Source: an uncultured Caryophanales bacterium (GTDB lineage: Bacteria > Bacillota_I > Bacilli_A > RF39 > UBA660). From it: a stretch of DNA of 36,724 nucleotides. The translations under genes were made by a program, and so were the position numbers. Below are positions 1 through 8,122 of the stretch, piece after piece. The stretch covers positions 1 through 36,724 of the forward strand of contig CAMJTE010000006.1 in NCBI GenBank assembly GCA_946408655.1, in the 5' to 3' direction. Positions within the stretch are counted from its first letter, which is position 1. The number at the start of each line of letters is the position of its first letter. The notes beneath the pieces are model-generated. The model was not told the DNA's origin. It saw nothing but the letters and a program-made list of their open reading frames with translations, and did not search any database.

Positions 1-20
1 ATTGTACCAAATTGCTGGCG
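1..20. repeat. Left terminal inverted repeat of the IS91-like element
   Basis: ATTGTACCAAATTGCTGGCG matches the reverse complement of 2411-2430 at 19 of 20 positions; the difference is A versus C at position 9. Similarity stops directly after base 20. It starts at the first base of the window, as expected if the contig was cut at the end of a repeated element. Confidence 0.85.
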
Positions 21-99
21 CAAAGTCTATAAGCATCTAAAGTTCAATGCTTTAAATATAGTATTATTATGTATATGAAGTATAAAAATATGAAGTAAA

Positions 100-246
100 A
101 GTCACATTCCTTACTTTAATTGAAAAAAGAACGTGATTTATGGTAATATATATACCATTAACTTTTCCGGCAAGATAAAGTTAATCACGTTCGATATATA
201 TACTACCATAATTTAATAAGAATGTGAACCTCTTTCGGAAAAGTTA
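100..246 (+). promoter_or_regulatory. Highly structured leader of the IS (nested inverted repeats)
   Basis: An outer 10-bp perfect inverted repeat GAACGTGATT (129-138) / AATCACGTTC (183-192) encloses two smaller hairpins: ATGGTA (140-145) / TACCAT (153-158) and TAACTTT (159-165) / AAAGTTA (177-183). This resembles a three-way junction. TAACTTTTCCG (159-169) can instead pair with CGGAAAAGTTA (236-246), just before the ribosome site of the recombinase gene. A further pairing TCACATTC (102-109) / GAATGTGA (220-227) encloses the whole unit. The mutually exclusive pairings suggest either an RNA switch controlling the recombinase or a folded single-strand DNA end recognised by the HUH transposase. 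Which one cannot be told from sequence alone. Confidence 0.55.
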
Positions 247-278
247 AATAAATTTTCGACGATGGGAGGTTTTTATTT

Positions 279-1133
279 ATGTCTGAAGATTTACAAAAAG
301 TTAAAACTCTGTTAAAAGTTAGAGGTTGTAGTGGTAGAACGGTAACCACCTACATCAGTTGTATAAACCGTTTTAAAAATTATTTTGAAGGAAGGGATTT
401 AGAAGATTTAAATGAAGAAGATATACTGGAATATATTAAAGTAAATTTTGTTGATTTAGATTATTCACCAGCTTCTATTAATGTTAATAGAGCTGCAATA
501 AAATATTACTATTTAGTTAATTTTAAAAAAGAACTTAATGATACATTATTACCATACTGTAAAGTTTATAGAAGGTATCCTTATATCCTTGATACAAGGG
601 ATGTAATAATTTTGCTTAATTCTACAAATAATTTAAAACATAAAATATGGATTGCTTTAGGTTATGGCTCTGGTCTTCGAGTACATGAAATTGCTAAACT
701 CAAAATAGGTGATTTTTCTCATAATCTTCACAAGATTAGGGTTGTTGGAAAAGGGAATAAAGAAAGATTTGTTCCATTTCCAGAATTCACCTATAGATTA
801 TTATTAAAATACTATGAAAAATATAAAAATGAAATTGAAAAAAATGATAATTGTTTATTTCCTAGCATAAGAAAAGACTATGATAGTATTCATGTTTCCG
901 AACAAACAATAAAAAATACTTTTTCAAAAACTAAGAAGAAATTTAATTTAGGACCTGAAGTAACTTTTCATACACTTAGACATTCTTTCGCTACAGATTA
1001 CATTAGAAAAGGTGGAGATGTTTGGAAATTAAAAAGTATGTTGGGCCATGATTCGATTAATTCAACTATGATATATCTTCATATGGCAAATGATTTTAGT
1101 GAAATCCATTCTCCATTAGATGAGGGATTATAA
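279..1133 (+). CDS. Tyrosine recombinase/integrase of the IS91-like element
   Basis: The 284-residue protein has the two-domain layout of phage-type tyrosine recombinases. An N-terminal SAM-like core-binding domain (about 1-95) contains the usual start of helical repeats, and the C-terminal catalytic domain spans about 100-275. The catalytic set is visible: Arg134 in GSGLRVHEI, Lys158 in GKGNKE, His231 and Arg234 in HTLRH, His257 in LGH and the nucleophile Tyr266 in STMIYLH. The start is an ATG preceded by GGGAGG. Its stop overlaps the next start (TAATG), so it is co-translated with the transposase. It probably acts in recombination or resolution of the element; whether it is needed for transposition is unknown. 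Confidence 0.9.
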   Translation: MSEDLQKVKTLLKVRGCSGRTVTTYISCINRFKNYFEGRDLEDLNEEDILEYIKVNFVDLDYSPASINVNRAAIKYYYLVNFKKELNDTLLPYCKVYRRYPYILDTRDVIILLNSTNNLKHKIWIALGYGSGLRVHEIAKLKIGDFSHNLHKIRVVGKGNKERFVPFPEFTYRLLLKYYEKYKNEIEKNDNCLFPSIRKDYDSIHVSEQTIKNTFSKTKKKFNLGPEVTFHTLRHSFATDYIRKGGDVWKLKSMLGHDSINSTMIYLHMANDFSEIHSPLDEGL

Positions 1134-2251
1134 TGTATACAGTACAAGATATATTTAAATTATATGGGCCTACTTATATTCAAAATCATAATCTTTCTAA
1201 AGAAGAATGGAAAGTTTATAATGCAATTATGAATTGTAAAACAGGTAGTTTAGGATATCACACTATTACTTGTGAACATTGTGGAAATACTATTACTGCA
1301 TTTAATAGTTGTCGTAACAGGCATTGCCCTATGTGTCAAGTGTATGCAAGAGAAAAGTGGATTAATAAAGAATCAGAATTCCTTTTAGATTGTCCATATT
1401 TTCATATTGTTACTACAGTTCCACAAGAGTTAAATGAAATCGCTTTATATAACAAGAAGGTTTTTTATAATATTTTATTTAAAGCAACAAGTGATGCTAT
1501 TATGACTTTATCAGAAGATCCAAAATGGCTAGGCGCAAAAGTAGGAATCACATCTATTCTCCACACTTGGGGACAAACAATGGAATTTCACCCACATATT
1601 CATTCGATTGTTACTGGTGGTGGGATTAAGAATAATAAATGGATTAATAAAAATAATGAATATTTATTTAAGGTTCAAGTATTATCATCTTTATTTAAAA
1701 ACAAATTCTTGGCTTTACTAAAAAAAGAAAATTTAACATTTCCTGAAAGCTTATCACATTTAAATGATAATAGGCAGTTTAACAAATTTCTAGAACCGCT
1801 TTATAAAAAACAATGGGTAACTTACATAGAGCCACCTAAAGGTTCTCCAGAAAATGTTATTGAATATATTGGAAGATATTCATTTAGAATAACTATATCT
1901 AATGAAAGAATAAAAAGTATAGATAATGGAATGATAACATTTGAATATAAAGATTACAAAGATAATGGAAAAATTAAACTTATGACTATAACAGCAGAAG
2001 AGTTTATTAGAAGATTTCTAATGCATGTATTACCTGATAAATTTACCAAAATTAAACATTATGGAATACTTACCAACAGAAACAAAAAAAGTTTAATAAA
2101 ACTTTGTAGAATGTTAATAAAGCAAGCTATCTATAGTGACTTTACAAGTGCGATAACAAGAAAGAGAAAATTACCTGAATTTGAATGTTCTGAATGTGGT
2201 CATAAAAAATTTATCTATGCCTTTTACTATCGATCCAGATGTGCAATTTAA
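1133..2251 (+). CDS. IS91/IS801-type HUH (Y2) transposase
   Basis: The 372-residue protein carries an N-terminal zinc-binding domain (Cys47, Cys50, Cys60, Cys65, Cys68; CRNRHCPMC). It then has the HUH metal-binding motif HPHIH at 153-157 and the two-tyrosine motif YIGRY at 245-249, with Tyr245 and Tyr249 as candidate nucleophiles. A conserved GILTNR follows at 311-316. The C-terminus has a second cysteine pair (CSEC, about 352-355) and ends within a further Cys-containing tail. The length fits IS91-family enzymes. It would nick the element end and move one strand into the target. The gene overlaps the recombinase stop by one base, indicating translational coupling. It appears intact. Confidence 0.92.
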   Translation: MYTVQDIFKLYGPTYIQNHNLSKEEWKVYNAIMNCKTGSLGYHTITCEHCGNTITAFNSCRNRHCPMCQVYAREKWINKESEFLLDCPYFHIVTTVPQELNEIALYNKKVFYNILFKATSDAIMTLSEDPKWLGAKVGITSILHTWGQTMEFHPHIHSIVTGGGIKNNKWINKNNEYLFKVQVLSSLFKNKFLALLKKENLTFPESLSHLNDNRQFNKFLEPLYKKQWVTYIEPPKGSPENVIEYIGRYSFRITISNERIKSIDNGMITFEYKDYKDNGKIKLMTITAEEFIRRFLMHVLPDKFTKIKHYGILTNRNKKSLIKLCRMLIKQAIYSDFTSAITRKRKLPEFECSECGHKKFIYAFYYRSRCAI

Positions 2252-2398
2252 CTATATTAATGAAACACTATATCCGCATATATTTGGGGGTAAGAGGGCT
2301 TTTACTCTAAAATAGAAATAATATAACTTTTAGTTAATAACAATTCATATTAACTATAAAAATTCAATGTTTAAAAATAATACTTTCCCCTATATAAA

Positions 2399-2469
2399 AT
2401 CTATAACGCTCGCCAGCAATTGGGTACAATAGCGTTATAGATAATTTTATGACTAAAATTATCTATAAC
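2399..2469. repeat. Overlapping hairpins at the right IS boundary
   Basis: ATCTATAACGCT (2399-2410) is the exact reverse complement of AGCGTTATAGAT (2431-2442), so the 20-nt right terminal repeat sits in the loop of a 12-bp stem. The right arm is reused in a second perfect 16-bp palindrome, GTTATAGATAATTTTA (2434-2449) / TAAAATTATCTATAAC (2454-2469), with a TGAC loop. The two structures are mutually exclusive. One arm lies inside the element and the rest outside it. Confidence 0.75.
2411..2430. repeat. Right terminal inverted repeat of the IS91-like element
   Basis: CGCCAGCAATTGGGTACAAT is the inverted copy of bases 1-20 with one mismatch. It defines the right boundary of the element and lies in the loop of a 12-bp hairpin. 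Confidence 0.85.
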
Positions 2470-2515
2470 TTTCTAGACATTATAACACATATAATAAATA
2501 AAAAAAAGCATTTTT

Positions 2516-3298
2516 TTATAAATACTTTTTTATAATATCAGTAACCACTTGATAACCACTATCATTTAAATGTAACCCATCATCGGAATAATCACTATTT
2601 AATTTATTATCTTTTAAAAGATCATCATATATATTTATGTATTGAGTATTTTTTTGTTCTTTGGTCATTTTTTTTATCTTTTTATTGAGAGCTACAATTC
2701 TATCGTTATCTCTAGTTTTAACCATAAATTCGTCTAAGTCTTTATTTACAGGATATATTGACTCAACATAAATTTTTGTTTGTGGACAAACATCCATGAT
2801 TTTAATTAATATTGTTTTTATATCATTAACTATTTTTTCATCATCATCATTCATTAATTGATTTGTACCAATAAGTAAAAACACCTTTGAAGGATTATAT
2901 TTATACACTCTATTATACATATCATTTATTATATCATCAGACACATTACCATTTATCCCACTATTTACAACATTATGATCTGGATAAAACTTATCTAAAT
3001 CATAAAAGTCTGTTATAGAATCCCCCAAAAAAACAAGGTTTTCAGCAACAATATCTTTATATTTTGTAACAGTTTTTATTTTTGTTTTATGATGATTAAA
3101 TGTCACAAAATGATAACTTATAAATATTATAAATATTAAAATCACAGCAAGTAATAATTTAACTAAAGAATTATAATACATTATATTATTATATGTAGGT
3201 ATTTTTGGAAAAAATGTCCTTCTATAATTAACTTTTCTTTTACTATTTTTATTCACAGCTAACCACTCCAATTCAGGCATTAAATTATTTTTACGCAA
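2516..3298 (-). CDS. Membrane-anchored SGNH/GDSL hydrolase
   Basis: This 260-residue protein has a basic cytoplasmic N-terminus, one strong membrane segment (about 46-66) and an extracellular SGNH domain. SGNH blocks are clear: FLGDSIT with Ser94 as nucleophile, NSGING (112-117), GTNQ (144-147) and DGLH with Asp240 and His243. Such enzymes are esterases or acetylhydrolases on carbohydrates or lipids. Its position at the end of the tagO-rml cluster suggests trimming of O-acetyl groups on surface polysaccharide, but that is inference. The listed start is TTG and the first ATG is at residue 7. Neither has a clear Shine-Dalgarno site, so the start is uncertain. The IS91-like element sits just downstream. 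Confidence 0.85.
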   Translation of the reverse strand: MRKNNLMPELEWLAVNKNSKRKVNYRRTFFPKIPTYNNIMYYNSLVKLLLAVILIFIIFISYHFVTFNHHKTKIKTVTKYKDIVAENLVFLGDSITDFYDLDKFYPDHNVVNSGINGNVSDDIINDMYNRVYKYNPSKVFLLIGTNQLMNDDDEKIVNDIKTILIKIMDVCPQTKIYVESIYPVNKDLDEFMVKTRDNDRIVALNKKIKKMTKEQKNTQYINIYDDLLKDNKLNSDYSDDGLHLNDSGYQVVTDIIKKYL

Positions 3299-3472
3299 AC
3301 TAATAATAGATTACCACATTTTATTAAATGTGTAAATAGTATTATTTTAAATATAAAAATACGATTACTCATATTTATTATTACTATTTAATGATATCAC
3401 AATTTTTAATCACTCAAAATAGTAATTTTTAATTTTAATTTAATACATGTAAAAAAACGTAAAAAAAGAAGC

Positions 3473-4477
3473 TTAGTCTTTATAAGCATTCTTATATTCA
3501 CCAGATTTAATATTATTAATCCAATCTTGATTATTAACATACCAATCAATAGTTTCTTTAATACCACTTTCAAAAGTATATGTACGATTCCATCCAAGTT
3601 CTTTCTCTACTTTAGTAGAATCAATTGCATATCTTAAATCATGCCCTGGTCTGTCAGTTACATATTCTATTAAATCTTCTGATTTACCTAATTGTTTTAA
3701 TATAGTTTTTACTACTTCTAAATTAGTTCTTTCAGAATGTCCACCTAAATTATAAACTTCACCTACACGACCATTTCTAACAATTAAATCAACCCCAATG
3801 TTATGATCAATTACATGAATCCAATCACGAACATTCTCGCCTTTACCATATACTGGTATTTTCTCATCATTTAATGCTTTACTAATAACAACAGGAATTA
3901 ACTTTTCTGGAAATTGATAAGGTCCATAGTTATTAGAACAACGAGATATAGTTACAGGAAGTCCAAATGTTCTATGATATGCCATTACAAGTAAATCGGC
4001 ACTTGCTTTAGAAGATGAGTAAGGACTTGATGTATGTAAAGGTGTAGATTCAGTAAATAATAAATCTGGTCTATCTAAAGGTAAATCTCCATATACTTCA
4101 TCAGTAGATACTTGATGATATCTTTTAATATTATGACGTCTTGATGCATCCATTAATGTTTGTGTACCAATTATATTTGTTATTAAAAATAATCTTGGAT
4201 TCTTAATAGAATTATCAACGTGTGATTCTGCAGCAAAATTAATTACTATATCAAAATTTTCTTCATCAAATAATTTTTCTACAAACTCTGAATCAGTAAT
4301 ATCACCATGCACAAATTTATAATTATCTTTACCTTCTAAATCTTTAATATTATTATAATTACCTGCATATGTTAATGCATCTAAACATACAAAATAATCT
4401 TCAGGATACTTATTAACTACATAATGCATGTAATTACTTCCAATAAACCCTGCTCCACCAGTTACTAAAAACTTCAT
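3473..4477 (-). CDS. rfbB: dTDP-glucose 4,6-dehydratase
   Basis: RmlB converts dTDP-glucose to dTDP-4-keto-6-deoxyglucose, the second step of dTDP-L-rhamnose synthesis. The extended SDR fold is shown by the N-terminal NAD motif GGAGFIG, the STDEVYG strand holding the catalytic Thr-Asp-Glu, and the YSSSK Tyr-Lys pair. RPGHDLRYAID near the C-terminus is also typical. The track starts 18 residues earlier. I choose the ATG at 4477 because MKFLVTGG is the normal family N-terminus, AAAGGA lies just upstream and only one base separates it from the rmlD stop. It is the last rml gene of an A-C-D-B operon. A weak AAAGA/TCTTT hairpin with a T-run follows the stop. Confidence 0.96.
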   Translation of the reverse strand: MKFLVTGGAGFIGSNYMHYVVNKYPEDYFVCLDALTYAGNYNNIKDLEGKDNYKFVHGDITDSEFVEKLFDEENFDIVINFAAESHVDNSIKNPRLFLITNIIGTQTLMDASRRHNIKRYHQVSTDEVYGDLPLDRPDLLFTESTPLHTSSPYSSSKASADLLVMAYHRTFGLPVTISRCSNNYGPYQFPEKLIPVVISKALNDEKIPVYGKGENVRDWIHVIDHNIGVDLIVRNGRVGEVYNLGGHSERTNLEVVKTILKQLGKSEDLIEYVTDRPGHDLRYAIDSTKVEKELGWNRTYTFESGIKETIDWYVNNQDWINNIKSGEYKNAYKD

Positions 4478-4478
4478 A

Positions 4479-5378
4479 CTACACATCCTTTCTATGTTTA
4501 ATAAGAATTTTAGCTTCTTCTTTATCTTCATTAATTAATTCTTGTTTATATCTTAGAACTGCATCCTCCCAAGATGGAAGTCTTGAAAAGCCTGCATCAT
4601 CTAGAGATTTCTTACTTAATTTTGAATTAAGTGGACGAGTAGCTTTTTGTGGATAACTACTAGTTGGAATAGGATTTACTTCCATACTAATATTACTACT
4701 ATCAAAAATATACTTAGCAAATTCAGCCCAACTACAGAATCCCTCATTATTAGCATGATATGTACCATATTTATCAGTCGCAACCATATCAACTAAAAGG
4801 CGAGATAAATCAACTGTGTATGTAGGAGAACCTATTTGATCACAAACTACATTAAGACTATCTCTTGATTCAGATAATTTTAACATAGTACGAATAAAGT
4901 TCTTACCATTAATACCAAATACCCAAGAAATTCTTACTATAAAATGATTCGGATAACTTCTAACAGCCTCTTCTCCTTGAAATTTAGTTAATCCATAAAC
5001 ACTTAAAGGATTTGTCTTATCATCTACTTCATACATTCCTTCTTTAGTACCATCAAAAACATAATCAGTACTAATATAAACTATTTTTGCCCCAACTTCA
5101 CGAGCAGCATCTGCCATGTTTTTAGCGCCTATATAATTAACTTTTTCACATAATTCTTTATTATCTTCCGCACCATCTACATTAGTCCATGCCGCATTAT
5201 GAAATATAACATCTGGTTTTATACTTGTTACTTTTTCCATTACTGCATCTCTATCAGTAATATCCATATCAGCTACATCTGTAGGAAATATATCAGAATC
5301 AGCAACACCTCTATTTTTTAATTCACGAACAATATCATAACCTAATTGTCCATTATATCCTGTTACTAAATATTTCAT
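4479..5378 (-). CDS. rfbD: dTDP-4-dehydrorhamnose reductase
   Basis: RmlD performs the final NAD(P)H-dependent reduction giving dTDP-L-rhamnose. The 299-residue protein shows the Rossmann motif GYNGQLG (7-13), the STDYVFDG strand (about 103-110) and the Tyr128/Lys132 catalytic pair in YGLTK. The C-terminal part binds the sugar nucleotide (PTYT, ATRPLNS). Its start overlaps the rmlC stop by one base (TAATG), and its own TAG stop lies one base before the rmlB ATG, so the genes are translationally coupled. The C-terminal tail is slightly longer and more charged than usual. Confidence 0.96.
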   Translation of the reverse strand: MKYLVTGYNGQLGYDIVRELKNRGVADSDIFPTDVADMDITDRDAVMEKVTSIKPDVIFHNAAWTNVDGAEDNKELCEKVNYIGAKNMADAAREVGAKIVYISTDYVFDGTKEGMYEVDDKTNPLSVYGLTKFQGEEAVRSYPNHFIVRISWVFGINGKNFIRTMLKLSESRDSLNVVCDQIGSPTYTVDLSRLLVDMVATDKYGTYHANNEGFCSWAEFAKYIFDSSNISMEVNPIPTSSYPQKATRPLNSKLSKKSLDDAGFSRLPSWEDAVLRYKQELINEDKEEAKILIKHRKDV

Positions 5379-5962
5379 TATTTATTCTCCTTATATGTAA
5401 AGTATTTTGGACTTTTTGATAAAACTAAATGTTTTTGATCCTTATCTGATAATAATGGTTCATTAATACCATATTCTTCAAACATTTCGTTCCATGGAAT
5501 ATTAAGTTCTGGATCATTCCATAGAATTCCTGCCTCTTTATCTGGCGCATAATCGTTATCAATTAAGTATTGAAAGATTGTATTATCTTCTAAACTTATA
5601 AAACCATGCGCAAATCCACGTGGAACAAATAATTGACGATTATTATCTGGAGTAAGTAATACACTTGTATACTTTCCATATGTAGGGGAACCCTCACGTA
5701 TATCTACAACAACATCAATTGCTTTTCCGTTTATAACTTCCACAATCTTTGCTTGACATTTAGGATCCTTTTGAAAATGTAATCCTCTAACAACACCTTT
5801 AGAACTTTTTGAACGATTTGCTTGTACTACACGTTCAAATTTTATTTTATTCTTATCATAATCTTCTTGAATAAAATAAGGTGAAAAATATCCTCTATCA
5901 TCACCAAATCTATTTGGTTCAATAATATAACAATCTTGTAATTCAGTTTCTATAATTTTCAT
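5378..5962 (-). CDS. rfbC: dTDP-4-dehydrorhamnose 3,5-epimerase
   Basis: RmlC epimerises C3 and C5 of dTDP-4-keto-6-deoxyglucose. The 194-residue cupin shows the family signature GVVRGLHFQ with catalytic His62, the later VPRGFAHGF with His119, and Tyr132 in QYL. The spacing and length match the family. It overlaps rmlA upstream and rmlD downstream by a single base each (TAATG at both junctions), which indicates a tightly coupled operon. Confidence 0.96.
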   Translation of the reverse strand: MKIIETELQDCYIIEPNRFGDDRGYFSPYFIQEDYDKNKIKFERVVQANRSKSSKGVVRGLHFQKDPKCQAKIVEVINGKAIDVVVDIREGSPTYGKYTSVLLTPDNNRQLFVPRGFAHGFISLEDNTIFQYLIDNDYAPDKEAGILWNDPELNIPWNEMFEEYGINEPLLSDKDQKHLVLSKSPKYFTYKENK

Positions 5963-6852
5963 TATTTTCTCCTCTTTTCAACTAATCTGCTTAAATACTG
6001 CCCATATTTATTCTTTCTCATAACTTTCGCACTTTCTAATACTTCATCTTTTGATAGCCATTTTTTCTCATACGCAATTGCTTCTGGACAGCAAACGATT
6101 TTATCCTTATTCTCCTCTACACTTCTAATCATATTTGCTGCATCAATCAAACTATCAAAAGTTCCTGTATCAAACCAAGTATATCCATCTCCAAGCAAAC
6201 ATGCTTTAAGTTTACCTTGAGCTAGATATTGTGCATTAAGTGATGTTATTTCTAATTCACCACGAGCTGAAGGTCTAACAAGTGCAGCCTCATCACTAAC
6301 TCCTTTTGGATAAAAATATAAACCAGTAATTGCATAATCACTCTTAGGTTCTGTAGGTTTTTCTTCTACACTCACAACATAAGTACCTGATTCTGATTCA
6401 TCAATTTCCATAATACCAAATCTCTCTGGATCTTTTACTTGATATCCAAAAATTGTAGCCTTACCATTCTCTGCATTAACAATAGCCTCTTTAAGTAATT
6501 TTTCAAAATCATTACCAAAGAAAATATTATCTCCTAAAACCATTGCGCATGGCTCATCACCTATAAACTCACGCCCAAGTAAAAACGCTTGAGCAAGTCC
6601 ATCTGGTGATGGTTGAATAACATAAGATAGTTTAACTCCTAATTTTTTACCATCTTCTAGTAATCTTTTAAAACTAGGTTGATCCTCCCTTGTCGTAATA
6701 ATTAGAATATCTCTAATTCCTGCTTGCATTAAAACAGATAGTGGGTAGTAAATCATTGGTTTATCATAAACTGGTACCAATTGTTTACTCTCTCCTTTTG
6801 TAATAGGATAAAGTCTTGTTCCAGACCCTCCTGCTAATATAATACCCTTCAT
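5962..6852 (-). CDS. rfbA: Glucose-1-phosphate thymidylyltransferase
   Basis: RmlA makes dTDP-glucose from glucose-1-phosphate and dTTP and commits carbon to dTDP-rhamnose. The N-terminal nucleotidyltransferase signature GGSGTRLYP (8-16) is followed by KQLVPVYDKP. The metal-binding VLGDNIFFG is near residue 105, and EEKP and TWFDTG are also present. The length of 296 residues is normal. It is the first rml gene after tagO, with a 58-bp gap and an upstream GGGAGG site. End-product feedback at an allosteric site is known for the family but not visible here. Confidence 0.97.
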   Translation of the reverse strand: MKGIILAGGSGTRLYPITKGESKQLVPVYDKPMIYYPLSVLMQAGIRDILIITTREDQPSFKRLLEDGKKLGVKLSYVIQPSPDGLAQAFLLGREFIGDEPCAMVLGDNIFFGNDFEKLLKEAIVNAENGKATIFGYQVKDPERFGIMEIDESESGTYVVSVEEKPTEPKSDYAITGLYFYPKGVSDEAALVRPSARGELEITSLNAQYLAQGKLKACLLGDGYTWFDTGTFDSLIDAANMIRSVEENKDKIVCCPEAIAYEKKWLSKDEVLESAKVMRKNKYGQYLSRLVEKRRK

Positions 6853-6910
6853 AATACCTCCCTTTCAATTATAACATGTTTTATGTATTATATTCAAATT
6901 TACACTTTTA

Positions 6911-7951
6911 TTACTTTTTATTAAAAATCACATTGGTATTTAATACTAAATATATAAATATAAACATTAATAGTCCATATATAATCATACCAATTAACTG
7001 ACTATATAATGTATATATGACTGATGCAATAGAAAATAAAATTGTAATTAAATATATAGTAAGCACAGTCTTTCTTTGTGAATAATTTTTCTTTAATAAC
7101 TGATGATGTATATGTGCCTTATCAGGAGTTGATATACTCTCACCCTTTAATTTTCTTCTAATTATCGCAAATGTCGTATCAAGTATTGGTACAACTAATA
7201 TAAACAAAGGTATAATTATCGCACTCATCATAGTTCCCTTAAAACCAAGAAGCGTAATAACTGCTATCATTAATCCCAAAAACATCGAGCCGGAGTCCCC
7301 CATAAATATCTTAGCTGGATTAAAGTTATGAAATAAAAATCCTACAGTTGAACCAAACATAATAAGAGTCAAAGTAGTTGCAAGTGCAAACTCTCCTTTA
7401 ATTACCCCGATAATACCTATAGTAAGAAAAAATATTGCAGATATCCCACCAGCTAGTCCATCTAATCCATCAATAAAATTCATACAATTAATACACCCAA
7501 GTATAAAAAACACAGTAACTACATAAGCAAACCAGCCAAAATTTATATATAATCCAAAGAAACTTACATCTCGTAATAATAAGCCTCCATAAACTACTAC
7601 AATCAGACTTGCAATAAATTGTCCTATTAATTTATAACGTGCCCGAAGTGGTTTTATATCATCTATCATACCAGTAATAAGTAATACAAAACTACTAATA
7701 AGTACCGAATTCATCAAATAAGTATGATTTCCAAATAACATATATCCAAGAAGAAATCCCGCAAATATACCAAGGCCACCAAGTCTTGGCATAGGTTTCT
7801 TATGAATTTTTCTTTCATTTGGAATATCTAATGCATTAACATGAAATGCAATTCTTTTAATAATCGGTATAAAAAATCCTACAAAAATCATCGGTATAAA
7901 TACCATCATTAGTATTACATAAATATTAGTTTCATCTAAATTAGTAAACAT
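6911..7951 (-). CDS. tagO: TagO/WecA-type undecaprenyl-phosphate sugar-1-phosphate transferase
   Basis: This polytopic enzyme (346 residues, about ten membrane segments) transfers GlcNAc-1-phosphate, or a related sugar phosphate, to undecaprenyl phosphate. That starts wall teichoic acid or other surface polysaccharides. Diagnostic motifs are PRLGGLGI near residue 50, DDIKP (about 93), NCMNFIDGLDGLAGG (about 155-169), FMGDSGS (about 215-221) and HIHHQLL (about 281-287). The HHxL-type loop separates WecA/TagO proteins from MraY. It heads the minus-strand unit tagO-rmlACDB. A strong promoter lies about 50 bp upstream. The exact donor sugar cannot be read from sequence. Confidence 0.88.
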   Translation of the reverse strand: MFTNLDETNIYVILMMVFIPMIFVGFFIPIIKRIAFHVNALDIPNERKIHKKPMPRLGGLGIFAGFLLGYMLFGNHTYLMNSVLISSFVLLITGMIDDIKPLRARYKLIGQFIASLIVVVYGGLLLRDVSFFGLYINFGWFAYVVTVFFILGCINCMNFIDGLDGLAGGISAIFFLTIGIIGVIKGEFALATTLTLIMFGSTVGFLFHNFNPAKIFMGDSGSMFLGLMIAVITLLGFKGTMMSAIIIPLFILVVPILDTTFAIIRRKLKGESISTPDKAHIHHQLLKKNYSQRKTVLTIYLITILFSIASVIYTLYSQLIGMIIYGLLMFIFIYLVLNTNVIFNKK

Positions 7952-7996
7952 ACATTATCATCCTTACTACACAATTTTTCTTCTTTAATTTATTTA

Positions 7997-8026
7997 ATTA
8001 TATCATATTAAAACATATTTTGACAA
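7997..8026 (-). promoter_or_regulatory. Promoter of the tagO-rml unit
   Basis: On the minus strand TTGTCA is followed after 18 nt by TATAAT, and TGA directly before the -10 gives an extended -10 element. It lies about 50 nt upstream of the tagO ATG and is the best promoter seen for the polysaccharide unit. Confidence 0.7.
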
Positions 8027-8122
8027 TAAATTAAAAAATTATGACATGATATGTAATATGCTTTTTTCTAATTAAAGTAGAAAACATAATTATATTAAAA
8101 AATACATTTTCACATATTATGC

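Larger units (their letters stand above)
1..2430 (+). mobile_element. IS91-like element with tyrosine recombinase and HUH transposase
   Basis: The unit is bounded by a 20-bp imperfect inverted repeat (19/20 identical) at 1-20 and 2411-2430. It contains two translationally coupled genes: a tyrosine recombinase (279-1133) and an IS91-type HUH transposase (1133-2251). IS91-family transposases move single-stranded DNA by rolling-circle-like chemistry, and some members carry an extra phage-type integrase upstream; that is family knowledge. Classical IS91 lacks long terminal inverted repeats, so the matching ends are worth noting. The left edge coincides with the window start, so the left target flank cannot be seen and no target duplication can be assessed. 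Non-coding ends (1-278 and 2252-2430) are rich in inverted repeats. Confidence 0.8.

Noticed and set aside
2280-2320. GTAAGAGGGCTTTTACTC as terminator of the IS transposase
   Set aside because: The possible stem is only about 4 bp with mismatches and no T-run follows.
3406-3597. 63-aa ORF overlapping the end of rfbB
   Set aside because: Out-of-frame shadow of rfbB with low-complexity composition.
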